Assembly (NCBI RefSeq): GCF_014489595.1
Contig: NZ_CP060790.1
Coordinates: 2,852,001 to 2,916,000 of the forward strand
DNA from: Paenacidovorax monticola
GTDB taxonomy: Bacteria > Pseudomonadota > Gammaproteobacteria > Burkholderiales > Burkholderiaceae_C
Reading direction: 5' to 3'
DNA: 64,000 nt
This document shows positions 47,252 to 56,208 of the stretch, one piece after another. The notes beneath the pieces were generated by a model. That model was not told the origin of the DNA and did not search any database. It was given only the letters and a program-made list of their open reading frames with translations. A program made the position numbers and the translations under genes. How positions within the stretch are numbered: position 1 is the first letter of the stretch; each line of letters starts with the position of its first letter.

Positions 47252-48760
47252 ATGAACGCGATCGCCGTCTCCGAAGTCACCTCCGCCGAGCGCGCCCAGC
47301 GCGCGGCACGCCAGGCCGAGGCCGTGCAGGCCCTGGGCCGGGCCGTTCCCGCCCACGCGCTGCTGTGGCAGCCCGAGGACACCACGCCCTACGAGTGCGA
47401 CGGCCTCACGGCCTACCGCCAGCGCCCTCTCGTCGTCTGCCTGCCCGAGACCGAGGAGCAGGTACAGGCCGTGCTGCGCACCTGCCACCAACTGCAGGTG
47501 CCCGTGGTGGCTCGCGGCGCGGGCACGGGCCTGTCGGGCGGCGCCATGCCGCACGCCCTGGGCGTGACGCTGTCGCTCGCCAAGTTCAACCGCATACTGA
47601 AGGTGGACCCGACGAGCCGCACGGCCACCGTGCAGTGCGGCGTGCGCAACCTCGCCATCAGCGAGGCGGCGGCGCCCCATGGCCTGTACTACGCGCCCGA
47701 CCCGAGCAGCCAGATCGCCTGCACCATCGGCGGCAACATCGCCGAGAACTCGGGCGGCGTGCATTGCCTGAAGTACGGCCTGACGGTGCACAACGTGCTG
47801 CGCGTGCGCGGCTACACCATGGAGGGCGAGCCGGTCGAGTTCGGCAGCAACGCGCTCGACACGCCGGGCCTCGATCTGCTGGCCGCCGTGATCGGCAGCG
47901 AGGGCATGCTCGCCGTGGCCACCGAGATCACCGTCAAGCTCGTGCCCAAGCCGCAGCTGGCGCGCTGCATCATGGCCAGCTTCGACGACGTGCGCAAGGC
48001 GGGCGACGCCGTGGCCGCCGTGATCGCGGCGGGCATCATCCCTGCCGGGCTGGAGATGATGGACAAGCCCATGACCGCCGCCGTCGAGGACTTCGTGAAG
48101 GCCGGCTACGACCTCACGGCCGAGGCCATCCTGCTGTGCGAGAGCGACGGCACGCCCGAGGAGGTGGAGGAAGAAATCGCCCGCATGAGCGAGGTGCTGC
48201 GCCACGCGGGCGCCACCGCCCTCTCGGTGAGCGAGAGCGAGGAAGAGCGCCTGCGCTTCTGGAGCGGGCGCAAGAACGCCTTTCCGGCCAGCGGCCGCAT
48301 CAGCCCCGACTACATGTGCATGGACTCGACCATCCCGCGCAAGCGCCTGGCCGACATCCTGCTGGCCATCCAGGAGATGGAGAAGAAGTACCGCCTGCGC
48401 TGCTGCAACGTGTTCCACGCGGGCGACGGCAACTTGCACCCGCTGATCCTGTTCGACGCGAACGACCCCGACGAGCTGCACCGCTGCGAGCTCTTCGGCG
48501 CCGACATCCTGGAGACCAGCGTGCGGATGGGCGGCACGGTGACCGGCGAGCACGGCGTGGGCGTGGAAAAGCTCAACAGCATGTGCACCCAGTTCACCAC
48601 CGAGGAGAACGCGCAGATGATCGCCCTCAAGGCCGCGTTCGACCCCGCGGGCCTGCTCAACCCCGGCAAGGTGATCCCCACCCTCAACCGCTGCGCCGAA
48701 TACGGCAAGATGCTCGTGCGCGGCGGCAAGCTCGCGCACCCGGACCTGCCGCGTTTCTGA
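47252..48760 (+). CDS. FAD-linked oxidase, GlcD/D-lactate dehydrogenase type
   Basis: 502 aa. Vanillyl-alcohol-oxidase-fold flavoprotein oxidising a 2-hydroxy acid such as glycolate or D-lactate. FAD-binding VVARGAGTGLSGGAMP near residue 87 and GGNIAENSGGVHCLKYG near 163; C-terminal FAD-oxidase domain with CNVFHAGDGNLHPLILFD and GTVTGEHGVGVEKL. Most similar in outline to GlcD, but glcE and glcF are not adjacent, so D-lactate dehydrogenase is a real alternative. No symbol is given for that reason. Confidence 0.85.
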   Translation: MNAIAVSEVTSAERAQRAARQAEAVQALGRAVPAHALLWQPEDTTPYECDGLTAYRQRPLVVCLPETEEQVQAVLRTCHQLQVPVVARGAGTGLSGGAMPHALGVTLSLAKFNRILKVDPTSRTATVQCGVRNLAISEAAAPHGLYYAPDPSSQIACTIGGNIAENSGGVHCLKYGLTVHNVLRVRGYTMEGEPVEFGSNALDTPGLDLLAAVIGSEGMLAVATEITVKLVPKPQLARCIMASFDDVRKAGDAVAAVIAAGIIPAGLEMMDKPMTAAVEDFVKAGYDLTAEAILLCESDGTPEEVEEEIARMSEVLRHAGATALSVSESEEERLRFWSGRKNAFPASGRISPDYMCMDSTIPRKRLADILLAIQEMEKKYRLRCCNVFHAGDGNLHPLILFDANDPDELHRCELFGADILETSVRMGGTVTGEHGVGVEKLNSMCTQFTTEENAQMIALKAAFDPAGLLNPGKVIPTLNRCAEYGKMLVRGGKLAHPDLPRF

Positions 48761-48787
48761 GCGGAGCGCGGCCTTCTTCCGGCCGAT

Positions 48788-50113
48788 TCAGCCCAGCGCC
48801 CGCCGCACGATCTCGGCCGCGTGCCCAGCCAGGTGCGTGCAGCCGAACAACACCAGCCCGATGAGCCCGCCCACCACGGTGCCGTTGATGCGGATGTACT
48901 GCAGGTCGCGGCCGATGTGCAGCTCGATGAGGTGCGAAAGTTCCTGCGCGTCCCAGCGCTGCACGGTGTCGCGGATGTGCTGCGCCACGAAGCGCGACAC
49001 ATCGGGCGCCAGGCCCTGGGCCCAGCGCTCCAGCCGCTGGTTGAGCGCCTCGCGCAGCGCCGCGTCGGCCCCGAGCGAACGCCCGAGCCACGCGCCCAGC
49101 AGACGCACCTGGCGCGCCACGGCCGAATCCGGCAGCGCCAGGTCGCGCAGCAGCGCGGCGCGCGCGCCCTGCCACAGCTCCTGCACATAGCGGCCCACGG
49201 CCGGGTCGCCACGCAGGTAGTCGCGGATCTCGGTGGCCTTGCGCGCCCAGGCCGGGTCGGTCTGCAGGCGGCGCACGAAGCGCTGCACGGCCGCGTCGAA
49301 CTGCGCGCGCAGCACATGGCGCGGGTTGGCGGCCACCTCGGCCAGCAGGGTCTGCAACGCATTCGCCACCAGGTCCGATCCCTGCTCGCCCAGCCACTCG
49401 GTGGGCAGCACCTTTTCCTTGAGCGGATGCTCCTGCTTGAGCCAGTGCACGATGGTCTGCGCGATGAGCGCGCGCGTGTCCTCGTCCTGCAGCGTGCGGA
49501 TGAGGCGCTCGATCGCCTCGTCGAGCAGCGCCTGGTGGCGCCCGCCCTGCGTGAGCGCGGCCAGGGCCGTGGCCAGCGTCTGCGAGAGGTCGAGCCGGCC
49601 GATCAGCGTGCGCAGCGCCTGGCGCAGAAAGCGCTCGATGCGCGCGTCCTGCACGGTGTCGAGCACGGCCGCCAGCAGGCGCGCCGCCTGCTGGCCCAGC
49701 AGGTCGGCGTTGGCCGGATCGACGAGCCACTGCGCAAGCCGCGCGGCCGGGTCGTTGCGGCGCAGCAGCGCGACCAGCGAGTCGGGGTCGAGGAACTTGT
49801 CGCGCACGAAGGCCGCCAGGTTCTCGCCGATGCGGTCCTTGTTGGCCGGAATCACGGCCGTGTGCGGAATGGGCAGGCCCAGCGGCCTGCGGAACAGCGC
49901 CACCACGGCGAACCAGTCGGCCAGCGCACCCACCATCGCGGCCTCGGCCACGGCCTTGAGGCCATCGGTCCACAGGCTGCGCGGCGCCAGGCTGCTGGCC
50001 ACGAACAAGGCCACGAACAGCAGCAGCAAGCCCAGCGCGAGGCGCTGGGCGCGCACCAGGTCGGACCGGCCGGGAGGGCTGGAAGACGGGGGCAGGCCTG
50101 GGCGGGTGGTCAT
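48788..50113 (-). CDS. DUF445 family membrane-anchored protein (YjiN-like)
   Basis: 441 aa. An N-terminal hydrophobic segment (LALGLLLLFVALFVASSLAP) and a C-terminal one (VVGGLIGLVLFGCTHLAG) anchor a long, mainly helical, charged middle section. VGALADWFAVVALFRRPLGLPIPHT lies across two conserved segments near residue 70 and is diagnostic of DUF445. Role is unknown. Convergent with the GlcD-like gene. Confidence 0.88.
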   Translation of the reverse strand: MTTRPGLPPSSSPPGRSDLVRAQRLALGLLLLFVALFVASSLAPRSLWTDGLKAVAEAAMVGALADWFAVVALFRRPLGLPIPHTAVIPANKDRIGENLAAFVRDKFLDPDSLVALLRRNDPAARLAQWLVDPANADLLGQQAARLLAAVLDTVQDARIERFLRQALRTLIGRLDLSQTLATALAALTQGGRHQALLDEAIERLIRTLQDEDTRALIAQTIVHWLKQEHPLKEKVLPTEWLGEQGSDLVANALQTLLAEVAANPRHVLRAQFDAAVQRFVRRLQTDPAWARKATEIRDYLRGDPAVGRYVQELWQGARAALLRDLALPDSAVARQVRLLGAWLGRSLGADAALREALNQRLERWAQGLAPDVSRFVAQHIRDTVQRWDAQELSHLIELHIGRDLQYIRINGTVVGGLIGLVLFGCTHLAGHAAEIVRRALG

Positions 50114-50189
50114 GGCAAGGCTCGGCGCTGGGGATGCGCCACCCTACCACGCCCAGTCCGCCGGGAGGAGGCTGGCGCCCGCCCAGGCC

Positions 50190-50380
50190 TTAGCGGTCGG
50201 GCGGCATGCCGCCCCCGTGTTCGCGCTCATGCAGCTCACGCAGCCGCCGGATGTTGGCCTGCATGGCTTCGCGCTGCGCCCGCGTGAGGCGCGGCAGCAC
50301 GGGCGCGGAGCCCCGGGGCGCCTGGGCCGCAGTGCCGGGCCCCTGCGGGGGTGGGATGGGAGGTTCGGGAGAGGGGACAT
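50190..50380 (-). CDS. small hypothetical protein, possibly frameshifted
   Basis: ATG 50,380 is preceded by CAGGAG at an ideal 6-base distance. Its frame starts MSPLPNLPSHP but then loses coding character. A neighbouring frame ends with a convincing charged helix (LTRAQREAMQANIRRLRELH, then GGGMPPDR). One C added to the C run of the early Pro codons would join the two into about 63 aa. Family not recognised; the call rests only on the ribosome site and the helix. Confidence 0.45.
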
Positions 50381-50560
50381 GGGCGACTCCTGAGGTGAAA
50401 CCGGAACGGCCGCGCAATGCCCATGCACCGGCACGGGTGTGCGCCAGGACCGAAAATCACGCCCCTTGCCCAGGTGGCGGCACGGAGCGCGCAGGCCCTT
50501 CGGTCGGCGCCCGCCACGCTGCCGCGCGACCGCAGGCCGGCAAGGAATGGGGACGCAAAA

Positions 50561-50578
50561 CGTAACCATTGCGCAAAC
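50561..50578. promoter_or_regulatory. candidate operator, upstream copy
   Basis: An 18-base sequence with palindromic core TTGCGCAA. An inverted copy (17 of 18 bases) lies at 50,660-50,677. The pair brackets the start of the HTH regulator gene, as autoregulatory sites often do. Operator function is inferred. Confidence 0.5.
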
Positions 50579-50639
50579 ATTCTACGTGACTCAGTTTTCA
50601 AATCACCCTGATACCCGCTGGCATTCCTAGTGTGACCGC

Positions 50640-51062
50640 ATGCAGGATGCAAAGAATCAGTTTGCGCAACGGTTACGCATGGCGATGGAGGCAGCGGGCT
50701 ATGAGCCCCGGCCCGCCGTGCTGGAGCGCGAATTCAACACCCGCCACTGGGGCAAGCCCATGACCCTGCACGGCGTGCGCCGCTGGCTGCTGGGCGAGAC
50801 CATGCCGGACCACAAGAAGCTCGTCACGCTCGCCGAATGGCTGCGCGTGCCGGTGCAGGAACTGGGGTATGGAGAGACGGACGCCCCGCACCGCGTGCGG
50901 GAGCGCCCGGCCCAATGGCATGCGGGCCTGGGCTACCAGGACCGCGAGCTGTTCGAGATCTACCTGCGCCTGCCCGTGCCCAAGCGGCGCCTGGCGCGCG
51001 ACGTGATCCTCGCGATCGCGCGTGCCCACGCGGCCGAGGAGGCCGAGCGCGAGCCCCACTGA
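50640..51062 (+). CDS. HTH (XRE/lambda-repressor-like) transcriptional regulator
   Basis: 140 aa. The N-terminal half (FAQRLRMAMEAAGYEPRP, MTLHGVRRWLLGETMPDHKK and LVTLAEWLRVPVQELGYG) has the five-helix lambda-repressor pattern, with the recognition helix around GVRRWLLG. The C-terminal 60 residues are charged helices (YLRLPVPKRRLARDVILAIA) of unknown role, perhaps dimerisation. The codons at 50,660-50,677 overlap an inverted copy of an upstream 18-mer, suggesting autoregulation. Small stand-alone phage-type regulators of this form are common in beta-proteobacteria. Confidence 0.75.
   Translation: MQDAKNQFAQRLRMAMEAAGYEPRPAVLEREFNTRHWGKPMTLHGVRRWLLGETMPDHKKLVTLAEWLRVPVQELGYGETDAPHRVRERPAQWHAGLGYQDRELFEIYLRLPVPKRRLARDVILAIARAHAAEEAEREPH
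50660..50677. promoter_or_regulatory. candidate operator, inverted copy inside the regulator gene
   Basis: Reverse complement of 50,561-50,578 with one mismatch; core TTGCGCAA. It lies at codons 7-13 of the HTH gene, so a protein bound here and upstream could loop or block the promoter between them. Confidence 0.5.
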
Positions 51063-51078
51063 GCCGAGAAGGCCCTTC

Positions 51079-51108
51079 CAAAAAACAAAAGCCACCCTTG
51101 CGGGTGGC
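51079..51108 (-). terminator. Rho-independent terminator after the aminotransferase gene
   Basis: On the minus strand GCCACCC-GCAA-GGGTGGC is followed by TTTTGTTTTTT. It lies 23 bases past the aminotransferase stop and, on the other strand, just beyond the HTH gene. Confidence 0.9.
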
Positions 51109-51131
51109 CCTGGTTCGCCGTGGCGGGCCGT

Positions 51132-52271
51132 TCAACCGCGCGGCGCCACCCGGTCGAGCGCCGTGGCGAGGTGGCCCACGGTGCGGTCCACGTTGTGCCA
51201 CTTCTCCAGGCCGAACAGGCCGATGCGGAAGGTCTGGAAGTCCGGCCCCTCGTCGCACTGCAGCGGCACGCCCGAGGCGGTCTGCAGGCCCGCTTCGAGG
51301 AACTTCTTGCCGCTCTGGATGCCGGGGTCGGTGGTGTAGCTCACGACCACGCCGGGCGCCTTCCAGCCCTCGGCTGCCACGCTCGGAAAGCCGCGCGACT
51401 CCAGTAGCGCACGCACCTGGGCGCCCAGGGCGATCTGCTCTTCGCGCACCTTGGCGAAGCCGTAATCACGCGTCTCCAGCATCACGTCGCGCAGGCGCAC
51501 CAGTGCGTCGGTGGGCATGGTGGTGTGGTAGGCGTGCTGGCCCTTCTCGTAGCCCTCGGCGATCTGCATCCACTTCTTGAGGTCGCACGAGAAGCTGCTG
51601 CTGCTGGTGCCCTCGATGGCCTGCCGCGCGCGCTCGCTGAGCATCACCATGGCGCAGCAAGGCGAGCTGCTCCAGCCCTTCTGCGGCGCGGAGATCAGCA
51701 CGTCCACGCCCGTGGCCTGCATGTCCACCCACATGGCGCCCGAGGCCACGCAGTCGAGCACGAACAGCGCGCCCACTTCGTGCGCTGCGGCGCTCACGGT
51801 GCGGATGTAGTCATCGGACAGCAGGATGCCGCTGGCCGTCTCCACGTGCGGCGCGAACACCACTTTGGGCTTCTCGGCACGGATCGCGGCGGCCACCTCG
51901 TCGGCGGGGCAGGGAATCCAGGGCGCCTGCGCGCCCGTGCCCTGCTTGCGCGCCTTGCACACCACGGCGCCGCCGCCCAGGCCTGCATCGGCGTCGAAGA
52001 TCTGGCTCCAGCGGTAGCTGAACCAGCCATTGCGCACGATCAGCACCTTCTGCCGGTTCGCGAACTGGCGCGCCACGGCCTCCATGCCGAAGGTGCCGCT
52101 GCCGGGCACGAGCACGGCCGTGTGCGCGTGGTACACCTGCTTGAGCGTGGAGAGGATGTCCTGCATCACCCCCGTGAAGCGCTTAGACATGTGGTTGAGC
52201 GCGCGGTCGGTGTAGACCACCGAGAATTCGAGCAGGCCATCGGGATCGATATCGGGCAAGAGTCCGGGCAT
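51132..52271 (-). CDS. class V aminotransferase, alanine-glyoxylate/serine-glyoxylate type
   Basis: 379 aa. Pyridoxal-phosphate enzyme transferring amino groups among alanine, serine and glyoxylate-like acceptors. PGSGTFGMEAVARQF lies near residue 57, DCVASGAMWVDM near 174 holds the ring-contacting Asp, and the Schiff-base Lys is in SAPQKGWSSSPCC near 198. C-terminal FRIGLFGLEKWHNVDRT is typical. Substrate specificity cannot be read. Faces the threonine aldolase gene across a 226-base divergent gap; both act on glycine/serine-type amino acids. Confidence 0.88.
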   Translation of the reverse strand: MPGLLPDIDPDGLLEFSVVYTDRALNHMSKRFTGVMQDILSTLKQVYHAHTAVLVPGSGTFGMEAVARQFANRQKVLIVRNGWFSYRWSQIFDADAGLGGGAVVCKARKQGTGAQAPWIPCPADEVAAAIRAEKPKVVFAPHVETASGILLSDDYIRTVSAAAHEVGALFVLDCVASGAMWVDMQATGVDVLISAPQKGWSSSPCCAMVMLSERARQAIEGTSSSSFSCDLKKWMQIAEGYEKGQHAYHTTMPTDALVRLRDVMLETRDYGFAKVREEQIALGAQVRALLESRGFPSVAAEGWKAPGVVVSYTTDPGIQSGKKFLEAGLQTASGVPLQCDEGPDFQTFRIGLFGLEKWHNVDRTVGHLATALDRVAPRG

Positions 52272-52497
52272 GGGGGAAGTTCTCCGTCAACGGGCGCCGG
52301 GCACATGCAGTGCCCCGCCGGGCATGTGAAAGCGGGCCAGCTTAGCATGGCCCACCGCGGCCTGCCGGCCGCCGGCATTTGACCTGCGGCCCGCCCGCCG
52401 GAAGGCCGCCGTGCCGAGGTGGTGGCGGTATTCTCCCGGCCTGGCAGCAGCCCAGGCCCGCGCGCCGCAGACACCCCATCGACCAAGGAAACCCCAC

Positions 52498-53565
52498 ATG
52501 CCCGACTTTCGCAGCGACACCGTCACCCAGCCCACGCCCGCCATGCGCGACGCCATGCTGCAGGCCCCGCTGGGCGACGACGTGTTCGGCGACGACCCCT
52601 CCGTGAACGCGCTGCAGGAGCATGCCGCGCAGCTGCTGGGCTTCGAGGCCGCGCTGTTCGCGCCCACCGGCACACAGACCAACCTGATCGCCCTCATGGG
52701 CCACTGCCAGCGCGGCGACGAGGCCATCGTGGGCCAGAGCTGGCACACCTACCGCTGGGAGGGCGGCGGCATGGCCGTGCTCGGCTCCATCCAGCCCCAG
52801 CCCGTGGAGACCCAGCCCGACGGCACGCTGCGCCTTGCCGACATCGCCGCCGCGATCAAGCCCGACGACCCGCATTTCGCGCGCTCGCGCCTCGTCGTGC
52901 TGGAGAACACCACGGGCGGCCAGGCCCTGCCCCTGCCCTATATCGCCGAAGTGGCGCAGCTGGCACGCTCGCGCGGCCTCGCCATGCACCTGGATGGCGC
53001 GCGCCTGTTCAACGCCGCCACGGCCCATGCCGAGGCCAGCGGGGGCGATGTGTACGAGGCGGCGCGCGCCATCTGCGCGCACTTCGACACAGCCTCCGTC
53101 TGCCTCAGCAAGGGGCTGGGCGCGCCTGTGGGCTCGCTGCTGCTGGGCTCGCGCGACTTCATCCGCCAGGCGCGGCGCACGCGCAAGATCCTGGGCGGCG
53201 GCATGCGCCAGGCCGGCCTGCTGGCCGCCGCGGGCCACCACGCGCTGCAGCACCATGTACGGCGCATGGCCAACGACCACGCCCTGCTGCGCACGCTCGC
53301 GCAAGGCCTGGCCGAAGCGGGGCGCAGCCACCCTGTGCTTGCGGGCAAGCTGGCCGTGGCCTCGGCCCACACCAACATCCTGTTCTGCGATGTGCACGCC
53401 GACGTGGCCCCGGCCTTCACGGCCTGGCTCGCGCAGCACGGCGTGCGCGTGACCAGCAGCCTCTATGGCGGCGCCACGCGCCTGCGCTGGGTCACGCACC
53501 TGGACGTGGGGCCGCAGGACGTGGCGCAGGCGCTGGACTGCATCCAGCGCTTCGCTCCGGCCTGA
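52498..53565 (+). CDS. ltaE: low-specificity L-threonine aldolase
   Basis: 355 aa. Cleaves L-threonine or allo-threonine to glycine and acetaldehyde with PLP. N-terminal FRSDTVTQPTPAMRDAML is diagnostic; VFGDDPSVNALQE near residue 30, HLDGARLFNAA near 163 with the PLP-contacting Asp, and the Lys in SVCLSKGLGAPVGS near 203. Ribosome site AAGGAA lies 9 bases before ATG 52,498. Convergent with yggS (10-base gap). Confidence 0.93.
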   Translation: MPDFRSDTVTQPTPAMRDAMLQAPLGDDVFGDDPSVNALQEHAAQLLGFEAALFAPTGTQTNLIALMGHCQRGDEAIVGQSWHTYRWEGGGMAVLGSIQPQPVETQPDGTLRLADIAAAIKPDDPHFARSRLVVLENTTGGQALPLPYIAEVAQLARSRGLAMHLDGARLFNAATAHAEASGGDVYEAARAICAHFDTASVCLSKGLGAPVGSLLLGSRDFIRQARRTRKILGGGMRQAGLLAAAGHHALQHHVRRMANDHALLRTLAQGLAEAGRSHPVLAGKLAVASAHTNILFCDVHADVAPAFTAWLAQHGVRVTSSLYGGATRLRWVTHLDVGPQDVAQALDCIQRFAPA

Positions 53566-53575
53566 GGCCCGGCCG

Positions 53576-54304
53576 TCAGCCGGCCTGCGCGTAGCTGCGC
53601 GCGCCGAAGATGCCGCTGCCCACGCGCACCAGGGTGCTGCCGGCCTGCACGGCGGCCTCGAGGTCGGCCGTCATGCCCAGCGAGAGCGTGTCGAACGCCT
53701 CGAGCCCCGGCCCCCCGGCCGCCACGATCGCGTCGAACACGGCGCGCACGCGTCGGTGCAGCGCGCACTGGGCCTCGAAGTCCGGGGCCGGGTCGGGAAT
53801 GCTCATCACGCCGCGCAGCCGCAGCCGGGGCAGTTGCGCCACCGCCCGGGCCAGCGCCACGGCCTCTTCGGGCGGTACGCCCGACTTGGTGGCGCCGCCA
53901 TCCACGTTGACCTGGATGCACACCATGAGCGGAGGCAGGTGCGCCGGCCGCTGGTCCGACAGGCGCTGCGCGGTCTTGAGCCGGTCCACCGTGTGCGCCC
54001 AGTCGAAATGCTCGGCCACCGGGCGCGTCTTGTTGCTCTGGATGGGGCCGATGCAGTGCCACTCCAGGGCCGGCGCGGGCAGCGGCGGCAGGGCACGCAC
54101 GGCTGCCATCTTCTCCACGGCCTCCTGGATGTAGTTCTCGCCGAAGGCACGTTGCCCTGCCTGGGCGGCGGCGTACACGGCCTCGGGGCCGAAGGTCTTT
54201 GAAACAGCCAGTAACGCCACGCTGGCGGGCGGCCTGCCGGCACGCTCGCAGGCCTGTGCCATGCGCGCGCGCACGAGTTGGATGTTGTTACCAATCGTGG
54301 TCAT
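53576..54304 (-). CDS. yggS: pyridoxal phosphate homeostasis protein
   Basis: 242 aa. Single-domain alanine-racemase-like barrel that binds PLP and keeps free PLP balanced; no known catalytic reaction. PLP Lys is in LLAVSKTFGPEAV near residue 36, then FGENYIQEAVEKM, WHCIGPIQSNKTRPVAEHF, SMGMT-type SLGMTADLEAAV and VRVGSGIFGAR. It is divergent from pilT, the usual arrangement in beta-proteobacteria and pseudomonads. Confidence 0.95.
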   Translation of the reverse strand: MTTIGNNIQLVRARMAQACERAGRPPASVALLAVSKTFGPEAVYAAAQAGQRAFGENYIQEAVEKMAAVRALPPLPAPALEWHCIGPIQSNKTRPVAEHFDWAHTVDRLKTAQRLSDQRPAHLPPLMVCIQVNVDGGATKSGVPPEEAVALARAVAQLPRLRLRGVMSIPDPAPDFEAQCALHRRVRAVFDAIVAAGGPGLEAFDTLSLGMTADLEAAVQAGSTLVRVGSGIFGARSYAQAG

Positions 54305-54426
54305 AATATTTGTCCGAGGAAGGGGCTGGGGTCTGCGGCCCCGATTCTGCCGTGCCGCACATGCCCTGGGGGCGCCGCGGTGCCCCGGCGCCATCCTCCA
54401 ACACAGCCAATGACCGAGGGAACCCC

Positions 54427-55470
54427 GTGGACATCACCCAACTGCTCGCATTCAGCGTCAAGAACAAGGCCTCCGACCTGCATCTGTCCGCCGGGCTCCC
54501 TCCGATGATCCGCGTGCACGGGGACGTGCGCCGCCTCAACGTCGATGCGCTGGACCACAAGACCGTCCATGCCATGGTGTACGACATCATGAGCGACGCG
54601 CAGCGCAAGGTCTATGAAGAATTCCTGGAGGTCGACTTCTCGTTTGAGATCGAGGGCCTGGCGCGCTTCCGCGTGAACGCCTTCAATCAGAACCGCGGCG
54701 CGGCCGCCGTGTTCCGGACCATTCCGAGCAAGATCCTCACGCTGGAGCAGCTCAACGCGCCCAAGATCTTCGGCGACTTGGCCCTGAAGCCGCGCGGCCT
54801 GGTGCTGGTGACGGGCCCCACGGGCTCGGGCAAGTCCACCACGCTGGCGGCCATGGTGAACTACCTGAACGAAACCGAGTACGGCCACATCCTCACGGTG
54901 GAGGACCCGATCGAGTTCGTGCACGAATCCAAGAAATGCCTGGTCAACCAGCGCGAGGTGGGGCCGATGACGCTGTCGTTCGCCGCCGCGCTCAAGTCGG
55001 CGCTGCGCGAGGACCCGGACGCCATCCTGGTGGGCGAAATGCGCGACCTCGAAACCATCCGCCTGGCCATGACGGCCGCCGAAACAGGCCACCTGGTGTT
55101 CGGCACGCTGCACACCTCCAGCGCCGCCAAGACCATCGACCGGATCATCGACGTGTTCCCCGCCGAAGAAAAGGAAATGGTGCGCGCGATGCTGTCCGAA
55201 TCGCTGCAGGCCGTGATCTCGCAGACGCTGTGCAAGCTCAAGGACGGATCGGGCCGCGTGGCCGCGCACGAGATCATGCTGGGCACCAGCGCCATCCGCA
55301 ACCTGATCCGCGAGGCCAAGGTGGCGCAGATGTACTCCACCATCCAGACCAGCAACAGCGTGGGCATGCAGACGCTGGACCAGAACCTCACGGACCTGGT
55401 GCGGCGCAACATCATCAGCCCCGCCGAAGCCCGCAGCAAGGCCAAGATCCCGGAGAATTTCCCCGGCTGA
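54427..55470 (+). CDS. pilT: type IV pilus retraction ATPase PilT
   Basis: 347 aa, exactly the family length. Hexameric cytoplasmic ATPase that depolymerises pili to drive twitching. Starts with GTG 54,427 (GAGGG just upstream) giving VDITQLLAFSVKNKASDLHL. Walker A GPTGSGKSTT (130-139), Asp box EDPIEFVHE, Walker B LREDPDAILVGEMRD, His box, and the PilT signature AIRNLIREAK near the end are all intact. First gene of a pilT-CNB-pilU unit. Confidence 0.97.
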   Translation: MDITQLLAFSVKNKASDLHLSAGLPPMIRVHGDVRRLNVDALDHKTVHAMVYDIMSDAQRKVYEEFLEVDFSFEIEGLARFRVNAFNQNRGAAAVFRTIPSKILTLEQLNAPKIFGDLALKPRGLVLVTGPTGSGKSTTLAAMVNYLNETEYGHILTVEDPIEFVHESKKCLVNQREVGPMTLSFAAALKSALREDPDAILVGEMRDLETIRLAMTAAETGHLVFGTLHTSSAAKTIDRIIDVFPAEEKEMVRAMLSESLQAVISQTLCKLKDGSGRVAAHEIMLGTSAIRNLIREAKVAQMYSTIQTSNSVGMQTLDQNLTDLVRRNIISPAEARSKAKIPENFPG

Positions 55471-55536
55471 GGCTGAGAGAATCCGCGACCAGAGAACAAC
55501 ATGCTGCGGCCCCGCCGGCCGCCTACGGAGCACCCT

Positions 55537-56172
55537 ATGAAAGGCATTCTGAGCCTGCTGCGCCTGAAGACCAGTGGCCCCAAGCCCGCGGAGGAGAGCG
55601 GGGACTCGGTCTTCTTCACCACCGCCTTCGCGGGCCAGGGCGTGGACGACTCCATGCTCGTGCCCTGGGAGGCGCGTGCCGTGGAGATCGGTGCCAAACG
55701 CCTGCCCACCAGCCGCGGCGGCAAGCTGCTGCAGGGGCTGTGGGCCAAGGACAAATACATGGCCCACCTGGACAAGGACGCCGTGGAGCGCATGGAACGC
55801 TTCTTCGAGTTCGCGTCCATTCCTTCGGGGCGCGACGTGATCCGCCAGGACGAGTACGGCAACTTCATGGTCGTGCTGCTCACGGGCACCATCGCCGTGG
55901 ACCGCGTGCAGCCCTGGGGCGAACACCTGCGCCTGGCCGAGACGCGGCCGGGCGACATCCTGGGCGAGATGTCGCTGCTGGACAGCGGCATCCGCTTCTC
56001 AGCCTGCACCACGCTCACCGATTGCGAGATCGCCGTGCTGAGCGCCGAGGCCATGGACGAGATGATGTCCAAGGACCCGCAGCTCGCCGCCAGCCTGGTG
56101 GCCCTGCTGGCCCGCAAGCTGTCGCTGCGCCTGCGCGTCGTGAGCGCACGCCTCAGCGAAAACCAGAAATAA
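55537..56172 (+). CDS. cyclic nucleotide-binding domain protein between pilT and pilU
   Basis: 211 aa. ATG 55,537 with GGAG six bases upstream. The C-terminal two-thirds form a CRP/PKA-like cyclic-nucleotide fold: FFEFASIPSGRDVIRQ, LLTGTIAVDRVQP and the phosphate-binding cassette GDILGEMSLLDSGIRFSA, where the Arg and small residue expected to bind the phosphate are present. There is no DNA-binding helix-turn-helix, so it is probably a ligand-controlled partner and not a transcription factor. Position between two pilus motors suggests control of retraction. Confidence 0.85.
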   Translation: MKGILSLLRLKTSGPKPAEESGDSVFFTTAFAGQGVDDSMLVPWEARAVEIGAKRLPTSRGGKLLQGLWAKDKYMAHLDKDAVERMERFFEFASIPSGRDVIRQDEYGNFMVVLLTGTIAVDRVQPWGEHLRLAETRPGDILGEMSLLDSGIRFSACTTLTDCEIAVLSAEAMDEMMSKDPQLAASLVALLARKLSLRLRVVSARLSENQK

Positions 56173-56208
56173 CGCGCACGAAGACGCCGCTACCCGGGAG
56201 AACCTCTG

